Shown one piece after another: positions 1 to 8,715 of a DNA stretch of 64,000 bases. The first letter of the stretch is position 1. Each line of letters begins with the position of its first letter. The position numbers and the translations under genes are program-made. The stretch is from positions 1 through 64,000 of the forward strand of contig JAMCXB010000016.1 of the NCBI GenBank assembly GCA_023480735.1. Direction: 5' to 3'. Origin of the DNA: Bacteroidota bacterium. GTDB lineage: Bacteria > Bacteroidota > Ignavibacteria > Kryptoniales > JAKASW01. The notes below the pieces were generated by a model. That model ran no database searches and was not told the origin of the DNA. It saw only the letters and a program-made list of their open reading frames with translations.

Positions 1-2
1 GT

Positions 3-1313
3 CTCTTTCACGGCAGCCTGAGGAGCTACGTGAACATCTATGTCAACGATGAAGACATAAGGTATCTTGCGAATGATAAAACTGCCGTGAAAGAGACCGA
101 CACAGTGAGCATTATCCCTTCAATTGCCGGAGGGGTCGATGTCGACGTGCATGATGTCGCCAGCGCAGTCCAGTTATCCAACGACGAGGTGCTGCGATAT
201 AGCAGGCACCTGATCATTCCGGAGGTCGGTATGGAAGGGCAGAAGAAGCTCAAGGCTGGGAAGGTGCTTATGATCGGTGCGGGCGGGCTCGGTTCCCCGC
301 TCGGTATGTATCTCGCAGCGGCGGGGGTGGGGAAGCTCGGTATTGTGGATTTTGACGTCGTCGACAAGACAAACCTGCAGCGTCAAATAATGCACTCGAC
401 AGATGACATCGGCAGGTCCAAGCTGGACTCCGCACGCGAGACACTGGAGGGTATCAACCCGAGCATCTCCATTGAGACGTACGAGACACGCCTTTCGTCG
501 GAGAACGCTCTCGATCTCTTTGCGGGCTACGACGTTGTCGTCGACGGCACTGACAATTTTCCCACAAGGTATCTTGTCAATGACGCCTGTGTGCTTTTGG
601 GCAAGCCGAATGTCTACGGCTCGATATTGCGGTTCGACGGCCAGGTAAGCATCTTCGATGCGAAGCGCGGGCCTTGTTACAGATGTCTTTATCCGGCTCC
701 GCCTCCCCCGGGTCTTGTCCCCAGCTGCGCTGAGGGCGGAGTGCTCGGTGTCCTGCCCGGAATAATCGGCACCCTTCAGGCGCTCGAGGTTATTAAGCTC
801 CTGCTCGACGAAGGTGACCCGCTGATCGGGAGACTTGTCCTGTTTGATGCGCTGAAGTTCAAGTTTCGCGAACTGAAATTGAGAAAAAACCCTGACTGCC
901 CCATATGCGGGAACACCCCATCGATCCATTCTCTGATCGACTATGAACAGTTTTGCGGGATCGTAAAACCGTCAGCCCCCGCGAAGAAGGTCGATGAAAA
1001 TACCGAGATAACGGTTCAACAACTTAAAGCTCGACTCGACCGGGGCGACGAGGTTTTTATTTTAGACGTCCGTGAGCCTCGGGAATATGAAATCGTCAAC
1101 CTGGGAGCTCCCCTGATACCGCTCTCCGAATTGCCAAAGAGATACGGCGAATTAGATCCATCGAGAGAAATTGTGGTTTGCTGCAAAATGGGTGGACGAA
1201 GCGCAAAGGCAGCCGCATTTCTCAGACAGCACGGTTTCAAGAGGGTCAAAAACCTTTTGGGAGGAATCGATGCCTGGGTCGAGAAAATTGATCCGAGTCT
1301 GCCTCATTATTGA
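3..1313 (+). CDS. MoaD-MoeB/ThiF-rhodanese fusion (5' truncated by window edge)
   Basis: This is an E1-like adenylyltransferase that activates a ubiquitin-like sulfur carrier and probably hands it sulfur. Reading from a GTG at 30, residues 1-35 match the C-terminal half of a MoaD/ThiS-type carrier ending in Gly34-Gly35. The frame stays open to the window edge, so the carrier domain is longer and the true start lies upstream. The ThiF/MoeB domain follows (about 50-300): nucleotide loop GAGGLGS at 83-89, zinc cysteines 216, 219, 290 and 293, and the conserved Cys233 in SCAEGGVLG. A rhodanese domain (about 325-425) carries its active loop at Cys385 (CKMGGRS). MoeB/MoeZ enzymes serve molybdopterin, thiamin or cysteine sulfur transfer, and the sequence does not say which. 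The oddity is that the carrier's Gly-Gly is internal, not a free C-terminus. Confidence 0.9.
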   Translation, partial: LFHGSLRSYVNIYVNDEDIRYLANDKTAVKETDTVSIIPSIAGGVDVDVHDVASAVQLSNDEVLRYSRHLIIPEVGMEGQKKLKAGKVLMIGAGGLGSPLGMYLAAAGVGKLGIVDFDVVDKTNLQRQIMHSTDDIGRSKLDSARETLEGINPSISIETYETRLSSENALDLFAGYDVVVDGTDNFPTRYLVNDACVLLGKPNVYGSILRFDGQVSIFDAKRGPCYRCLYPAPPPPGLVPSCAEGGVLGVLPGIIGTLQALEVIKLLLDEGDPLIGRLVLFDALKFKFRELKLRKNPDCPICGNTPSIHSLIDYEQFCGIVKPSAPAKKVDENTEITVQQLKARLDRGDEVFILDVREPREYEIVNLGAPLIPLSELPKRYGELDPSREIVVCCKMGGRSAKAAAFLRQHGFKRVKNLLGGIDAWVEKIDPSLPHY

Positions 1314-1343
1314 CATGCAATAGATTTAACGAAGGAAAAGAAA

Positions 1344-1634
1344 ATGGCACTGTATGTAGTCAAGCATGAACATTCAAACGAAACCTGCCCGGCCCGCAAC
1401 AAAGAAATGGGAGGGATGTTGCTAACACACCTCTCTGCCGAAAATGCCGGGCGGAACGGTCTAAAAATAAATGCGGAAGCTGTCATCGACGGTGCGCACA
1501 CCTTGTACCTTATCGTGGAGGCGGAGGATGAGAAAAATGTGAAAAAGTTCATGGAGCCTTTTGCAATGGCTGGAAGCGTCGAGGTCATGCCCGCGTCGGT
1601 GTGCGAAGTCGTCGTTGAGCGCGGGTCCTGCTGA
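1344..1634 (+). CDS. small DUF3303/GYD-like alpha-beta protein
   Basis: This 96-residue protein has no signal peptide or membrane segment. It starts 30 bases after the MoeB fusion, behind a GAAGGAAAAG ribosome site, and is probably co-transcribed with it. The central and C-terminal parts alternate predicted strand and helix (DGAHTLYLIVEAEDEKNVKK, then FAMAGSVEVMPAS), like small ferredoxin-fold proteins of the DUF3303/GYD type. Cysteines at 18 (TCPARN), 87 and 96 could be functional given the sulfur-transfer neighbour, but that is inference. I cannot assign a reaction. The family placement is from memory and needs a profile search. Confidence 0.6.
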   Translation: MALYVVKHEHSNETCPARNKEMGGMLLTHLSAENAGRNGLKINAEAVIDGAHTLYLIVEAEDEKNVKKFMEPFAMAGSVEVMPASVCEVVVERGSC

Positions 1635-1701
1635 CCAGCGTGGCGGTTCAAGAGTACGTCTTGGGTCATCCGAGATATATGGCCCATTACCACGAAGGTT
1701 G

Positions 1702-1825
1702 GTAACCCCACACTTATGGTTTCTGGCCAAGCCGCAAATGAGCTCGCAAAGCAAACCGCTCGTCAACATTTCTTTGCGTTCTTGGCGCCTTTGCGAGAGA
1801 AATAACCCTTTCAGTGAGGCATTAC
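1702..1825 (+). repeat. dispersed repeat, copy 1 (inverted partner at 62952-63069)
   Basis: About 120 bases here recur almost unchanged in reverse complement near the other end of the window. The differences are a short 5-base gap after GCCAAGCCG and a few substitutions. It fills the gap between the small DUF3303-like gene and cydA. No transposase or terminal inverted repeat is visible, so it looks like a non-autonomous dispersed repeat. Confidence 0.85.
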
Positions 1826-1870
1826 GAAGGTTGCGCCATTTCGTCTTGAAAAGATAAAACGGGAGTATTA

Positions 1871-1897
1871 CCTTAGTACCGTTAGAAGGAACTAAGG
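1871..1897 (+). promoter_or_regulatory. inverted repeat covering the cydA ribosome-binding site
   Basis: CCTTAGT (1871-1877) and ACTAAGG (1891-1897) are perfect complements separated by 13 bases. The right arm is the last thing before the cydA ATG at 1899. The loop and right arm contain the purine-rich ribosome site (AAGGAACTAAGGG). It could be an RNA hairpin that hides the ribosome site or a repressor operator. Neither has been shown. Confidence 0.45.
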
Positions 1898-1898
1898 G

Positions 1899-3221
1899 AT
1901 GCTTTGGGATCGCTTACAATTCGCTTTCACGGTAACCTACCATTATCTTTTTCCACAGCTTACCATGGGACTGGCGCTAATCATAGTCTTCATGAAGTGG
2001 CGCTATCTAAAGACGAACAACGACAGCTGGAACAGGGCGGCGAAGTTCTGGGCGCGAATATTCGCGATAAACTTCACGGTCGGAGTCGTCACGGGAATTC
2101 CGCTCGAGTTTCAGTTCGGGACAAACTGGGCAGGTTTCTCTAACTTTGCCGGAGGGGTAATAGGGCAAACGCTCGCCATGGAAGGGGTCTTTGCATTCTT
2201 CCTGGAGTCCGCGTTGCTCGGCCTGTTTCTGTTCGGGGAGAAGAAGCTCGGGAGGCGTGGCCACTTCGCGGTAGCGGCGGGTTTGTGTGCAGGGAGCTGG
2301 CTTTCCGGCTACTTCATAATTGTGACAAACGCGTTCATGCAGCATCCTGTGGGTTATGCCGTCGGTCCAAACGGCACCCTTCAACTCGCGAGTTTCTGGG
2401 GATTTCTTCTCAACCCCTGGGCAATCTGGGAATATGCCCATAATATGAGTGCTTCTGTGGTCACTGCCGCAACCGTGGTGGCGTCGGTGGGGGCGCTGTG
2501 GAGGCTCATCGGAAAGTATAACGAAGAATCCGGTCTGTTCCTTCGGGTCGGTATCGTTACCGCCCTTGTCGCAAGCATTCTGCAGATATTCCCGACCGGT
2601 GACCGGAACGGCAAACTTGTCGCCGATTATCAGCCGGCATCGCTCGCAGCGCTGGAAGGAGTGTTCAAAAGCGGAAGCGGTGCCCCGCTCGCAATCATCG
2701 GGCAACCGAACGTAGACGAGCAGACGCTTGAAAATCCGATTGTTGTACCGGGGATGCTGAGCTTTCTTGCGTACGGTTCATTTGAAGCGACAGTGAAGGG
2801 TCTCGATGCATTCCCGCAGACGGACTGGCCTGACAATATTCCACTTTTATACTACAGTTATCACATTATGGTGGGGCTCGGCACGCTGATCCTCGCCCTC
2901 ATGGCCATAAGCGCACTGCTGCTGTGGCTCCGCCGACTTGAGAAATCGAGAGCCGTACTGTGGCTCCTCATGCTCGCATTTCCATTTCCGTACATCGCGA
3001 CTACTGCAGGTTGGTTGACTGCGGAGCTCGGCAGGCAGCCGTGGATTGTGTACAATCTGTTCAGGACTAGTGCAGCCGCGTCGCCGATGGTCAATACAGG
3101 CGATGTGGTTTTCACGACCATCGGGTTCGTCGGCCTCTATTTCGTCATAGGCGTCGGTTTCCTCTATCTGGTTGGCCGGGAGATCGCACGCGGCCCCGTA
3201 TACGCCGAAAGGAGGGGCTGA
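1899..3221 (+). CDS. cydA: cytochrome bd oxidase subunit I
   Basis: This is the quinol-oxidising subunit of the bd-type terminal oxidase in the inner membrane, which reduces oxygen to water without pumping protons. The 440 residues form multiple membrane helices. His15 in TYHYLFPQLTMG is the expected N-terminal haem ligand. The haem b595/d helix (AMEGVFAFFLESALLG) and the quinol-loop start GRNGKLVADYQPASLAALEG are both present. The quinol loop is short compared with E. coli CydA. The ATG at 1899 follows a purine-rich ribosome site that lies in an inverted repeat. The stop is 4 bases before cydB, so the two form one operon. Confidence 0.95.
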   Translation: MLWDRLQFAFTVTYHYLFPQLTMGLALIIVFMKWRYLKTNNDSWNRAAKFWARIFAINFTVGVVTGIPLEFQFGTNWAGFSNFAGGVIGQTLAMEGVFAFFLESALLGLFLFGEKKLGRRGHFAVAAGLCAGSWLSGYFIIVTNAFMQHPVGYAVGPNGTLQLASFWGFLLNPWAIWEYAHNMSASVVTAATVVASVGALWRLIGKYNEESGLFLRVGIVTALVASILQIFPTGDRNGKLVADYQPASLAALEGVFKSGSGAPLAIIGQPNVDEQTLENPIVVPGMLSFLAYGSFEATVKGLDAFPQTDWPDNIPLLYYSYHIMVGLGTLILALMAISALLLWLRRLEKSRAVLWLLMLAFPFPYIATTAGWLTAELGRQPWIVYNLFRTSAAASPMVNTGDVVFTTIGFVGLYFVIGVGFLYLVGREIARGPVYAERRG

Positions 3222-3225
3222 TAAG

Positions 3226-4266
3226 ATGCAGGCACTATGGTACGCGCTGCTCGCAGCGATGCTTATTGTTTTCGTGGTGCTGGACGGATTTGATTTCGGC
3301 GCCGGCATTGTGTACAGGTTTGTTGCTAAGACAGATTCGGAACGCCGCCAACTCTTGTCGGCAATCGGTCCCGTGTGGGACGGTAACGAGGTGTGGCTTC
3401 TCGCGGCAGGAGGGACTCTCTTCTTTGCGTTCCCGAAGGCTTACGCAGCCGGGTTTAGCGGGTTGTACATGCCGCTCGTTATTCTTTTGTGGCTTCTTAT
3501 CCTTCGCGGACTCGCAATTGAACTCCGTTCTCACGAACCGTATAGACTCTGGCACGATTTCTGGGATGGAACGCTACAGTTTGCGTCGGTGCTGATAGCC
3601 GTAATATTCGGCGCGGCTTTCGGCAATCTCGTCCGCGGGGTACCTTTAAACGCCTCGGGTTACTTTTCGATTCCCCTGTTTACGAATTTGTTGCCGTATT
3701 CGTGGATCGGCGTTCTGGATTACTACACGATTACTGCGGGAGTCTTCTGCCTGTCGGTACTGGCCATGCACGGTGCACTTTTTCTTGTATGGAAGACAGA
3801 TGGGCCGGTGCGCGAACGGAGCGTCCAACTCGCGAGGCGGCTGTGGTGGTCAGTGATCGCGTTGGCAGCGATTACCTTCGTCCTGACCCTCTTCGTGCAA
3901 CCCGGTTTCTTCTCTCCGCTCGTCGATAGAGTGTGGCCACTTATACTTGTCATTATATCACTGGCGGGATTCTTCTATATCCCCACAGCCCTCAGGGGGT
4001 CCGCTGACTTGCGCCCGTTTCTCGGATCGGTCACTTTTATCGTCGGATTGCTTGCCGCCATAGCGGGCACACTCTTCCCAAACCTTATCGTCTCCACTCT
4101 CGATCCTTCGTACACTCTTACCGCGTACAGTGCGTCGACTAGCCCTTATGGTTTGCAGGTCGGGCTCGTATGGTGGACCATCGGCATGATACTCGTGGTG
4201 TTCTACTTTGTCTTCGTTTACCGCAACCTGTCAGGAAAGGTGACCGAAGGGGTGCCCCGGGAATAG
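3226..4266 (+). CDS. cydB: cytochrome bd oxidase subunit II
   Basis: This is the second integral membrane subunit of the bd oxidase and partner of CydA. The chosen start is the ATG at 3226, which has a GGAGGGG ribosome site overlapping the end of cydA and gives the typical N-terminus MQALWYALLAAMLIVFVVLD. A longer frame starting inside cydA is not needed. The protein has about 346 residues and eight or so hydrophobic segments. The signature DGFDFGAG and GPVWDGNEVWL regions of CydB are present. No small CydX-type ORF or cydDC assembly transporter follows in the window. Confidence 0.95.
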   Translation: MQALWYALLAAMLIVFVVLDGFDFGAGIVYRFVAKTDSERRQLLSAIGPVWDGNEVWLLAAGGTLFFAFPKAYAAGFSGLYMPLVILLWLLILRGLAIELRSHEPYRLWHDFWDGTLQFASVLIAVIFGAAFGNLVRGVPLNASGYFSIPLFTNLLPYSWIGVLDYYTITAGVFCLSVLAMHGALFLVWKTDGPVRERSVQLARRLWWSVIALAAITFVLTLFVQPGFFSPLVDRVWPLILVIISLAGFFYIPTALRGSADLRPFLGSVTFIVGLLAAIAGTLFPNLIVSTLDPSYTLTAYSASTSPYGLQVGLVWWTIGMILVVFYFVFVYRNLSGKVTEGVPRE

Positions 4267-4556
4267 CAGGACAACTTTTCGCCAGACTCTTTTCGCACGG
4301 ATGGCGAATTCCGCCCGTTTACACCGCTGCTGAAAGGCACCAAAGAAAGGTTGCATAATTATCCTTCCGTATTCATTATATTATATCAAGTAACAGAAAC
4401 ATCTTCTCCCCACCTGTTTAGAAGAAAGGGCGACGGTGTTCAGAAGCCGGGATTTGGTCTTCTTCTAAGGATACTTCTGATAACAAAGGAACCCGTACTC
4501 CTTCTCAGCCACTGATTCCCCCAATATATTTATTACATACATAACGAAAGGTTTCA

Positions 4557-5753
4557 ATGAAATCACAGTCTTTTGTGCTGAGCGATGAAATAACCACATT
4601 GCTTGAAGCACAGGGAATCACGGTGGCAACGCCGGTCCAGGAAGAAATAATACCGGCAATTGCAAATGGGCAGGACGTTCTGGCTCAATCTGAGACAGGC
4701 TCGGGAAAGACGTTAAGCTTTGCGATTCCTATAATCGAACAACTGAAGAAACGCGACGGTTTGAAGGCGCTCGTTCTCGTCCCGACGAGGGAACTCGCCA
4801 CACAGGTCGCGGGAGAGTTCGTAAAATACTCGGCGGGCAAACACCTCGGTATCGTGCCTGTCTACGGCGGGGTATCGATAAACGCTCAAGCCTCCAAGCT
4901 CAGGCAGGCGAACATTATCGTCGCGACTCCGGGTCGGCTTATTGACCTGCTGAATAGAAACGTTGTCAGGCTGCAATCCATAAAGTATTTCGTCTGCGAT
5001 GAGGCGGACCGCATGCTGGATATGGGGTTCGTGCGAGACGTCGAACGCATCGCAGCTCAGCTTCCGGCACAGCATCAGACTCTGCTCTTCAGCGCGACCG
5101 TGCCCAAGGAAATCGAAAGACTTGCGGCAAGGTACCTTCATAACCCGAAGAATGTTCGGTTCGCTTCTACGGTGAAGCCGATTTTCCTTCGCCAGGTTTA
5201 TTACCGCGTGTCCCCCGAAGCCAAGCTGGATCTACTCGCGGATTTGCTGGAACAGGAACGTCATCTGGCCATCGTCTTTTGCAACCGAAAGCACATCACG
5301 GTAAAGGTGGCCAAAAGGCTGACCGCTATCGGAATACAGGCACGGGCTCTCAACGGGAACATGTCTCAGCCTCAGCGCGAAAAAGTAACAGATGATTTCC
5401 GAAGAGAAAAGTTTACAGTCCTCGTCGCGACCGATGTCGCGGCCCGCGGACTGCACATCGACGATGTTTCCCATGTGTACAACTACGAAATTCCGAAGGA
5501 TGTCGAATCGTACACCCACCGGGTCGGACGGACGGCTCGCGCCGGGCAGAAGGGCGAAGCCATCTCGCTCGTAGCGACCGAAGAGGAAAAGAAGTTCTTC
5601 AAGCAGATTCTTTTTAAGTACCGTGGAGAAATTGCTTTAAAAGAATCAGGGGACATAGATGTGCGCGCGGCAAAGCCGGCTCCAGCTCCGTTGGAGAGCA
5701 AACAGCGCAGGAGGAATGACGAAGTCGTGAAGAACAGACGCCCTCGTCGTTAG
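4557..5753 (+). CDS. DEAD-box ATP-dependent RNA helicase
   Basis: This RNA helicase of 398 residues resembles the RhlE/DeaD/CshA group, which unwinds short RNA duplexes in ribosome assembly and mRNA decay. All core motifs are visible: Q-motif region with GITVATPVQEE, Walker A AQSETGSGKT (44-53), PTREL, TPGR, DEAD, SAT, and the C-terminal HRVGRTARAG. The tail after about residue 360 is short and basic (ending VVKNRRPRR), consistent with RNA binding. It is preceded by a 290-base AT-rich spacer with no gene. A long 5' leader is common for cold-induced helicases, but regulation cannot be shown here. The exact paralogue is not resolved. Confidence 0.93.
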   Translation: MKSQSFVLSDEITTLLEAQGITVATPVQEEIIPAIANGQDVLAQSETGSGKTLSFAIPIIEQLKKRDGLKALVLVPTRELATQVAGEFVKYSAGKHLGIVPVYGGVSINAQASKLRQANIIVATPGRLIDLLNRNVVRLQSIKYFVCDEADRMLDMGFVRDVERIAAQLPAQHQTLLFSATVPKEIERLAARYLHNPKNVRFASTVKPIFLRQVYYRVSPEAKLDLLADLLEQERHLAIVFCNRKHITVKVAKRLTAIGIQARALNGNMSQPQREKVTDDFRREKFTVLVATDVAARGLHIDDVSHVYNYEIPKDVESYTHRVGRTARAGQKGEAISLVATEEEKKFFKQILFKYRGEIALKESGDIDVRAAKPAPAPLESKQRRRNDEVVKNRRPRR

Positions 5754-5928
5754 AAAGAAGTAAACGGAAGACTTCATTATGACAATCTAAAAAGCATCCC
5801 GGAAATGCAGATATCACAGGTAGTGATATCTATGAGCATTCAACAAAGATATAGACGCACCTTTGGATGTAATTTGGATTGGCGCAGAGCATGACATTCC
5901 CGATTCCAGAGAACTGGGCATCAACCCG

Positions 5929-5951
5929 ATCGACGGGTGATGCCCGTCGAT
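5929..5951. repeat. perfect 9-bp stem hairpin, REP-like
   Basis: ATCGACGGG and CCCGTCGAT are separated by TGATG. The hairpin lies just upstream of the decayed PAS sequence. It resembles the palindromic elements near 57 kb in form but not clearly in sequence. Confidence 0.5.
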
Positions 5952-5968
5952 GAGCGCAGGAAGATCGG

Positions 5969-6425
5969 ATGCCGCCAAAGAACGTACTGGTTGTGCAGAA
6001 AGCATTCATTGGGCACAACCTCGTACGCAAAGACGGCAGCCTCTTTTCGGTTGAGATAAATGCGCGGATTCTACTTAACCGCAGCATTATTGCGATTGTC
6101 CGCGACATAAGCGAGCGGAAAACACCGAAGGAACGGCTGAGGCTTGTTTCTTCCAAAGGCTCAGGTGAAGAAGAACCTCACACCATCATTGATATCACCG
6201 AACCTCATTATGACAACACTCTCGCTTCCAATGCAATCAGGTACGGAACCGTCCTCACATCGGACCGCGTGCACGACGCCCGGCGGGAAGATACTCATGG
6301 CGAATCCAGCATTACTAAAGATGCTGGGTTACGACAGTATGGACAAGGTTGCCGAGCGAGACATATCAATGGGAGATTTTGAGCCGGGCTACCGCCGCGA
6401 GAAATTCATCCGCCTGGAGAGATAG
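5969..6425 (+). pseudogene. decayed PAS-domain sensor gene
   Basis: Two frames carry pieces of PAS domains. The first (5969 on) reads LVRKDGSLFSVEINARIL then AIVRDISERK, the typical end of a PAS fold. The second, from about 6285 in another frame, reads GKILMANPALLKMLGYDSMD, the typical start of the next PAS fold, and stops at 6425 after only about 45 residues. At least one frameshift separates them, and no histidine-kinase core follows. The stretch from 5754 to 6579 holds no intact gene. The remnant suggests a multi-PAS kinase lost by deletion and frameshift. Confidence 0.7.
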
Positions 6426-6579
6426 CAGGAATAGAAAGTGTGTGGTTCTTCAGACCGAACGTGCAGCCCTGGGCTCGAATGAATGACGACTCGAAATTTG
6501 GAGATGCAGAATACGGATTCTAAGCCTTCCGGAATCCGCGGTCACTGCGAATTCCTGAAGCAGAAGGTCCGCGGGTCAA

Positions 6580-7233
6580 TCAGCTCTGTTTTGTGTCCAG
6601 AGCCTTCAGAACTTCTTCGACATACGCCTCATCGGGAAGCGCGCCCTCGAAATGGTGTGTCTCGTTTATCACGACTCTTGGTACGCCGCGGACGTTGTAC
6701 TTCATGGATAAGTGGGGGAACTCGGTGGCTTCCACCATGTCCGCCTTGATGTTCTTGTTGAGAAAAGCAAGCTGGTGGCCGGTATAGACGGCTCTCGGAC
6801 AGTAAGGGCAAGTCGGCGTGACAAAGACCTGTATGTGGACCGGTTCACTGATCATCTTCACCTGCTCAGCGACCTCGTCGCTCAGTTCGTGGGTTTGCGT
6901 CGAGACCATTTCGATGCTCTCAAGCAGTGACGCGAATTCATATCCCGAGGGAATTCCATAATACCTGATGCCGTAATCGACGTCCGGCGAAGCAATCACT
7001 GTCGCGGGAATTTTATCAATATTGTATTTCTCAACCTGTTCTTTGTCACTGATGAAGTTGAAGACCTCCAGACTGAGTTTGTCGGAAAGTGCCGTGAGCT
7101 CTTCGAGTATCTGCCTCGTCTCCTTGCAATACTGGCACTCCAGCGATTGTGTGAAGTTTATGATCTTTACGGGATTTACGAGATTCGCAAATCTCTTCTT
7201 GATCTCATTCTGGGCTTGTTGATCTAAAAACAT
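6580..7233 (-). CDS. two-domain glutaredoxin-like protein disulfide oxidoreductase
   Basis: The protein consists of two tandem thioredoxin folds, as in the PDO family and the AhpF N-terminal domain, which shuttle electrons to or from protein disulfides in the cytoplasm. From the ATG at 7233, the first redox motif is CQYC (33-36) and the second CPYC (142-145). Each fold has its expected cis-proline strand (KIPATVI; RGVPRVVI). The start at 7233 is preferred over a longer frame to 7266 because TTAGGAGAAAAC sits just upstream. No thioredoxin reductase is adjacent. Both active sites look intact. Confidence 0.88.
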   Translation of the reverse strand: MFLDQQAQNEIKKRFANLVNPVKIINFTQSLECQYCKETRQILEELTALSDKLSLEVFNFISDKEQVEKYNIDKIPATVIASPDVDYGIRYYGIPSGYEFASLLESIEMVSTQTHELSDEVAEQVKMISEPVHIQVFVTPTCPYCPRAVYTGHQLAFLNKNIKADMVEATEFPHLSMKYNVRGVPRVVINETHHFEGALPDEAYVEEVLKALDTKQS

Positions 7234-7424
7234 GTTTTCTCCTAACGCGGCCTGGCCGCTATCCAAATGTTCTACTAAAGAGGGCGCATTAGAGCGTCTG
7301 CCTCACGCTCAGCGATCACAAAGTTTCCTTCCCACTCCGGCTTCGTGAACAGATTGGCGTCTTTGCTTTTCAATCCCGGGTGTCGGTAGACTTTGCGGTC
7401 CAATCAGCCGGGATGTTGCGGTAT

Positions 7425-7625
7425 CTATGCCGTTTTCTGATTTTCCTTGCGCGTTGATATTTTAAAGGGCGCGTAAAGAGGACAGAAACCGATTAAGGCC
7501 GTTGCTAGAGGAATCAAACCGATCCAGCCCCAGGCAGTGTGCGGGCCCCAGAAATTCAAACTTATCAGGAAAAGTCCGACTATGATGCGGATCCATTTGT
7601 CAGCTGATCCAACGTTCTTGTTCAT
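7425..7625 (-). CDS. DUF2892 inner-membrane protein
   Basis: This 66-residue protein begins MNKNVGSADKWIRIIVGLF and has two hydrophobic segments around a Trp/Gly-rich turn, ending in a charged tail. That pattern is the DUF2892 domain also found at the end of YgaP-type rhodaneses. The start at 7625 has TTGGAGGAAATC upstream, better than the ATG four codons earlier. Its function is unknown. In other bacteria such domains often travel with rhodaneses, and a redox gene is its neighbour here. Confidence 0.75.
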   Translation of the reverse strand: MNKNVGSADKWIRIIVGLFLISLNFWGPHTAWGWIGLIPLATALIGFCPLYAPFKISTRKENQKTA

Positions 7626-7871
7626 GATTTCCTCCAATTGTTTGTTCAGTCAATATGATGCAGGGGAGAGAAGAAAGTTTCCCCGTCGATTGGGAGACAT
7701 GGCGTTCAGGACATGTTGATATTCTACACCCGCTAATATCGCCCACAGTTTGATTGGATTCAATTTGATTGCCCTTTTCTGCACGATCTCTCAACGTCCC
7801 GGTTTCTCAAGAAATTCCTTTTCTAGAATCATGATTTGTGCTAAATTGTGACAAATCAAGAGGAATGTTGC

Positions 7872-8564
7872 ATGCTTAAGCCCAGAAAAAAGATTACTAA
7901 GAAGGAACTCAAGCAAGACAAACTGGTCACTGCTTACTTCAAAGCGACGGAAATACTTCGCAACAACAGGAAGATTGTAAGCGGGTTAGTGACCGGGCTG
8001 GTTATAGCAGTGATTGTCGTGGTTGCTTATCTGAACAATGTTGACGCGAATAACAGGAAGGCTGCGACAGACCTTTCACAGGTTCTCAATTACTTCGACG
8101 GCGGTGCATACCAGGTTGCAATTAACGGGGATCCGGCACACAACATTCCGGGGTTGAAGTCCATAGTCGACAACTACGGCGGTTCAGAGACGGGCGAAGC
8201 GGCGAAAGTGTATCTTGCCGATTGCTACTACTACCTGGGAGATTATACCGACGCTCTGAAGTATTTTAGGGACTACGGCGGAAACGATAAGTTCCTGAAA
8301 GCCAGTGCAGACGCGGGAGTGGCGGAGGTCTACGAAATTCAAGGCGATCACAAAAAGGCGGCGGAATATTACGAGCGGGCAGCCTCCCGTGACTCGAAGA
8401 ATTTCCTGACGCCGCAATACCTGGTCGGGGCCGCTAGAAACTATATCAAGATCGGCAATAAGGATAGAGCGATTGGTCTGCTCGCACGCGTACAGAAGGA
8501 CTTTCCAAATTCGCCTTATGCGGGCAATGTAAGTTACTACATGGCGCAAGCTAAAGTAGAGTAG
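7872..8564 (+). CDS. membrane-anchored TPR protein (YfgM-like)
   Basis: A basic N-terminus is followed by one membrane helix (about residues 33-55 counted from the ATG at 7872), then about 170 residues of tetratricopeptide-like helices. Repeated patterns such as VYLADCYYYLGDYTDALKYF and VAEVYEIQGDHKKAAEYYERA are clear. The topology fits a protein facing the periplasm, as in YfgM or BamD-type scaffolds. It is a binding scaffold, not an enzyme, and its partner is unknown. The ATG at 7872 is preferred to a GTG at 7848 because AAGAGGA lies at the right distance. A terminator-like hairpin follows, so it is probably monocistronic. Confidence 0.8.
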   Translation: MLKPRKKITKKELKQDKLVTAYFKATEILRNNRKIVSGLVTGLVIAVIVVVAYLNNVDANNRKAATDLSQVLNYFDGGAYQVAINGDPAHNIPGLKSIVDNYGGSETGEAAKVYLADCYYYLGDYTDALKYFRDYGGNDKFLKASADAGVAEVYEIQGDHKKAAEYYERAASRDSKNFLTPQYLVGAARNYIKIGNKDRAIGLLARVQKDFPNSPYAGNVSYYMAQAKVE

Positions 8565-8581
8565 AAAGGGCGGCGTTTCTT

Positions 8582-8632
8582 CTTCACAGTCTGCGGTTTG
8601 TGAAGATGGGTCTCAGACCCAACCGGTTTTTT
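8582..8632 (+). terminator. terminator-like double hairpin after the TPR gene
   Basis: CTTCACA/TGTGAAG and GGGTC-TCA-GACCC are two successive perfect stems. A run of six T residues follows at 8627-8632. The second stem is short, so strength is uncertain. Confidence 0.45.
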
Positions 8633-8715
8633 CCCACGAAGAATCCTCACCGCATCACCTGCTCTGGAGACTATCACCGGCCTTACCCAAAGTACAAGTG
8701 CTCCATGTCGCACTC

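Noticed and set aside
174-929. 251-codon frame antisense to the MoeB fusion
   Set aside because: The plus strand carries clear catalytic motifs; the antisense product has no recognisable features.
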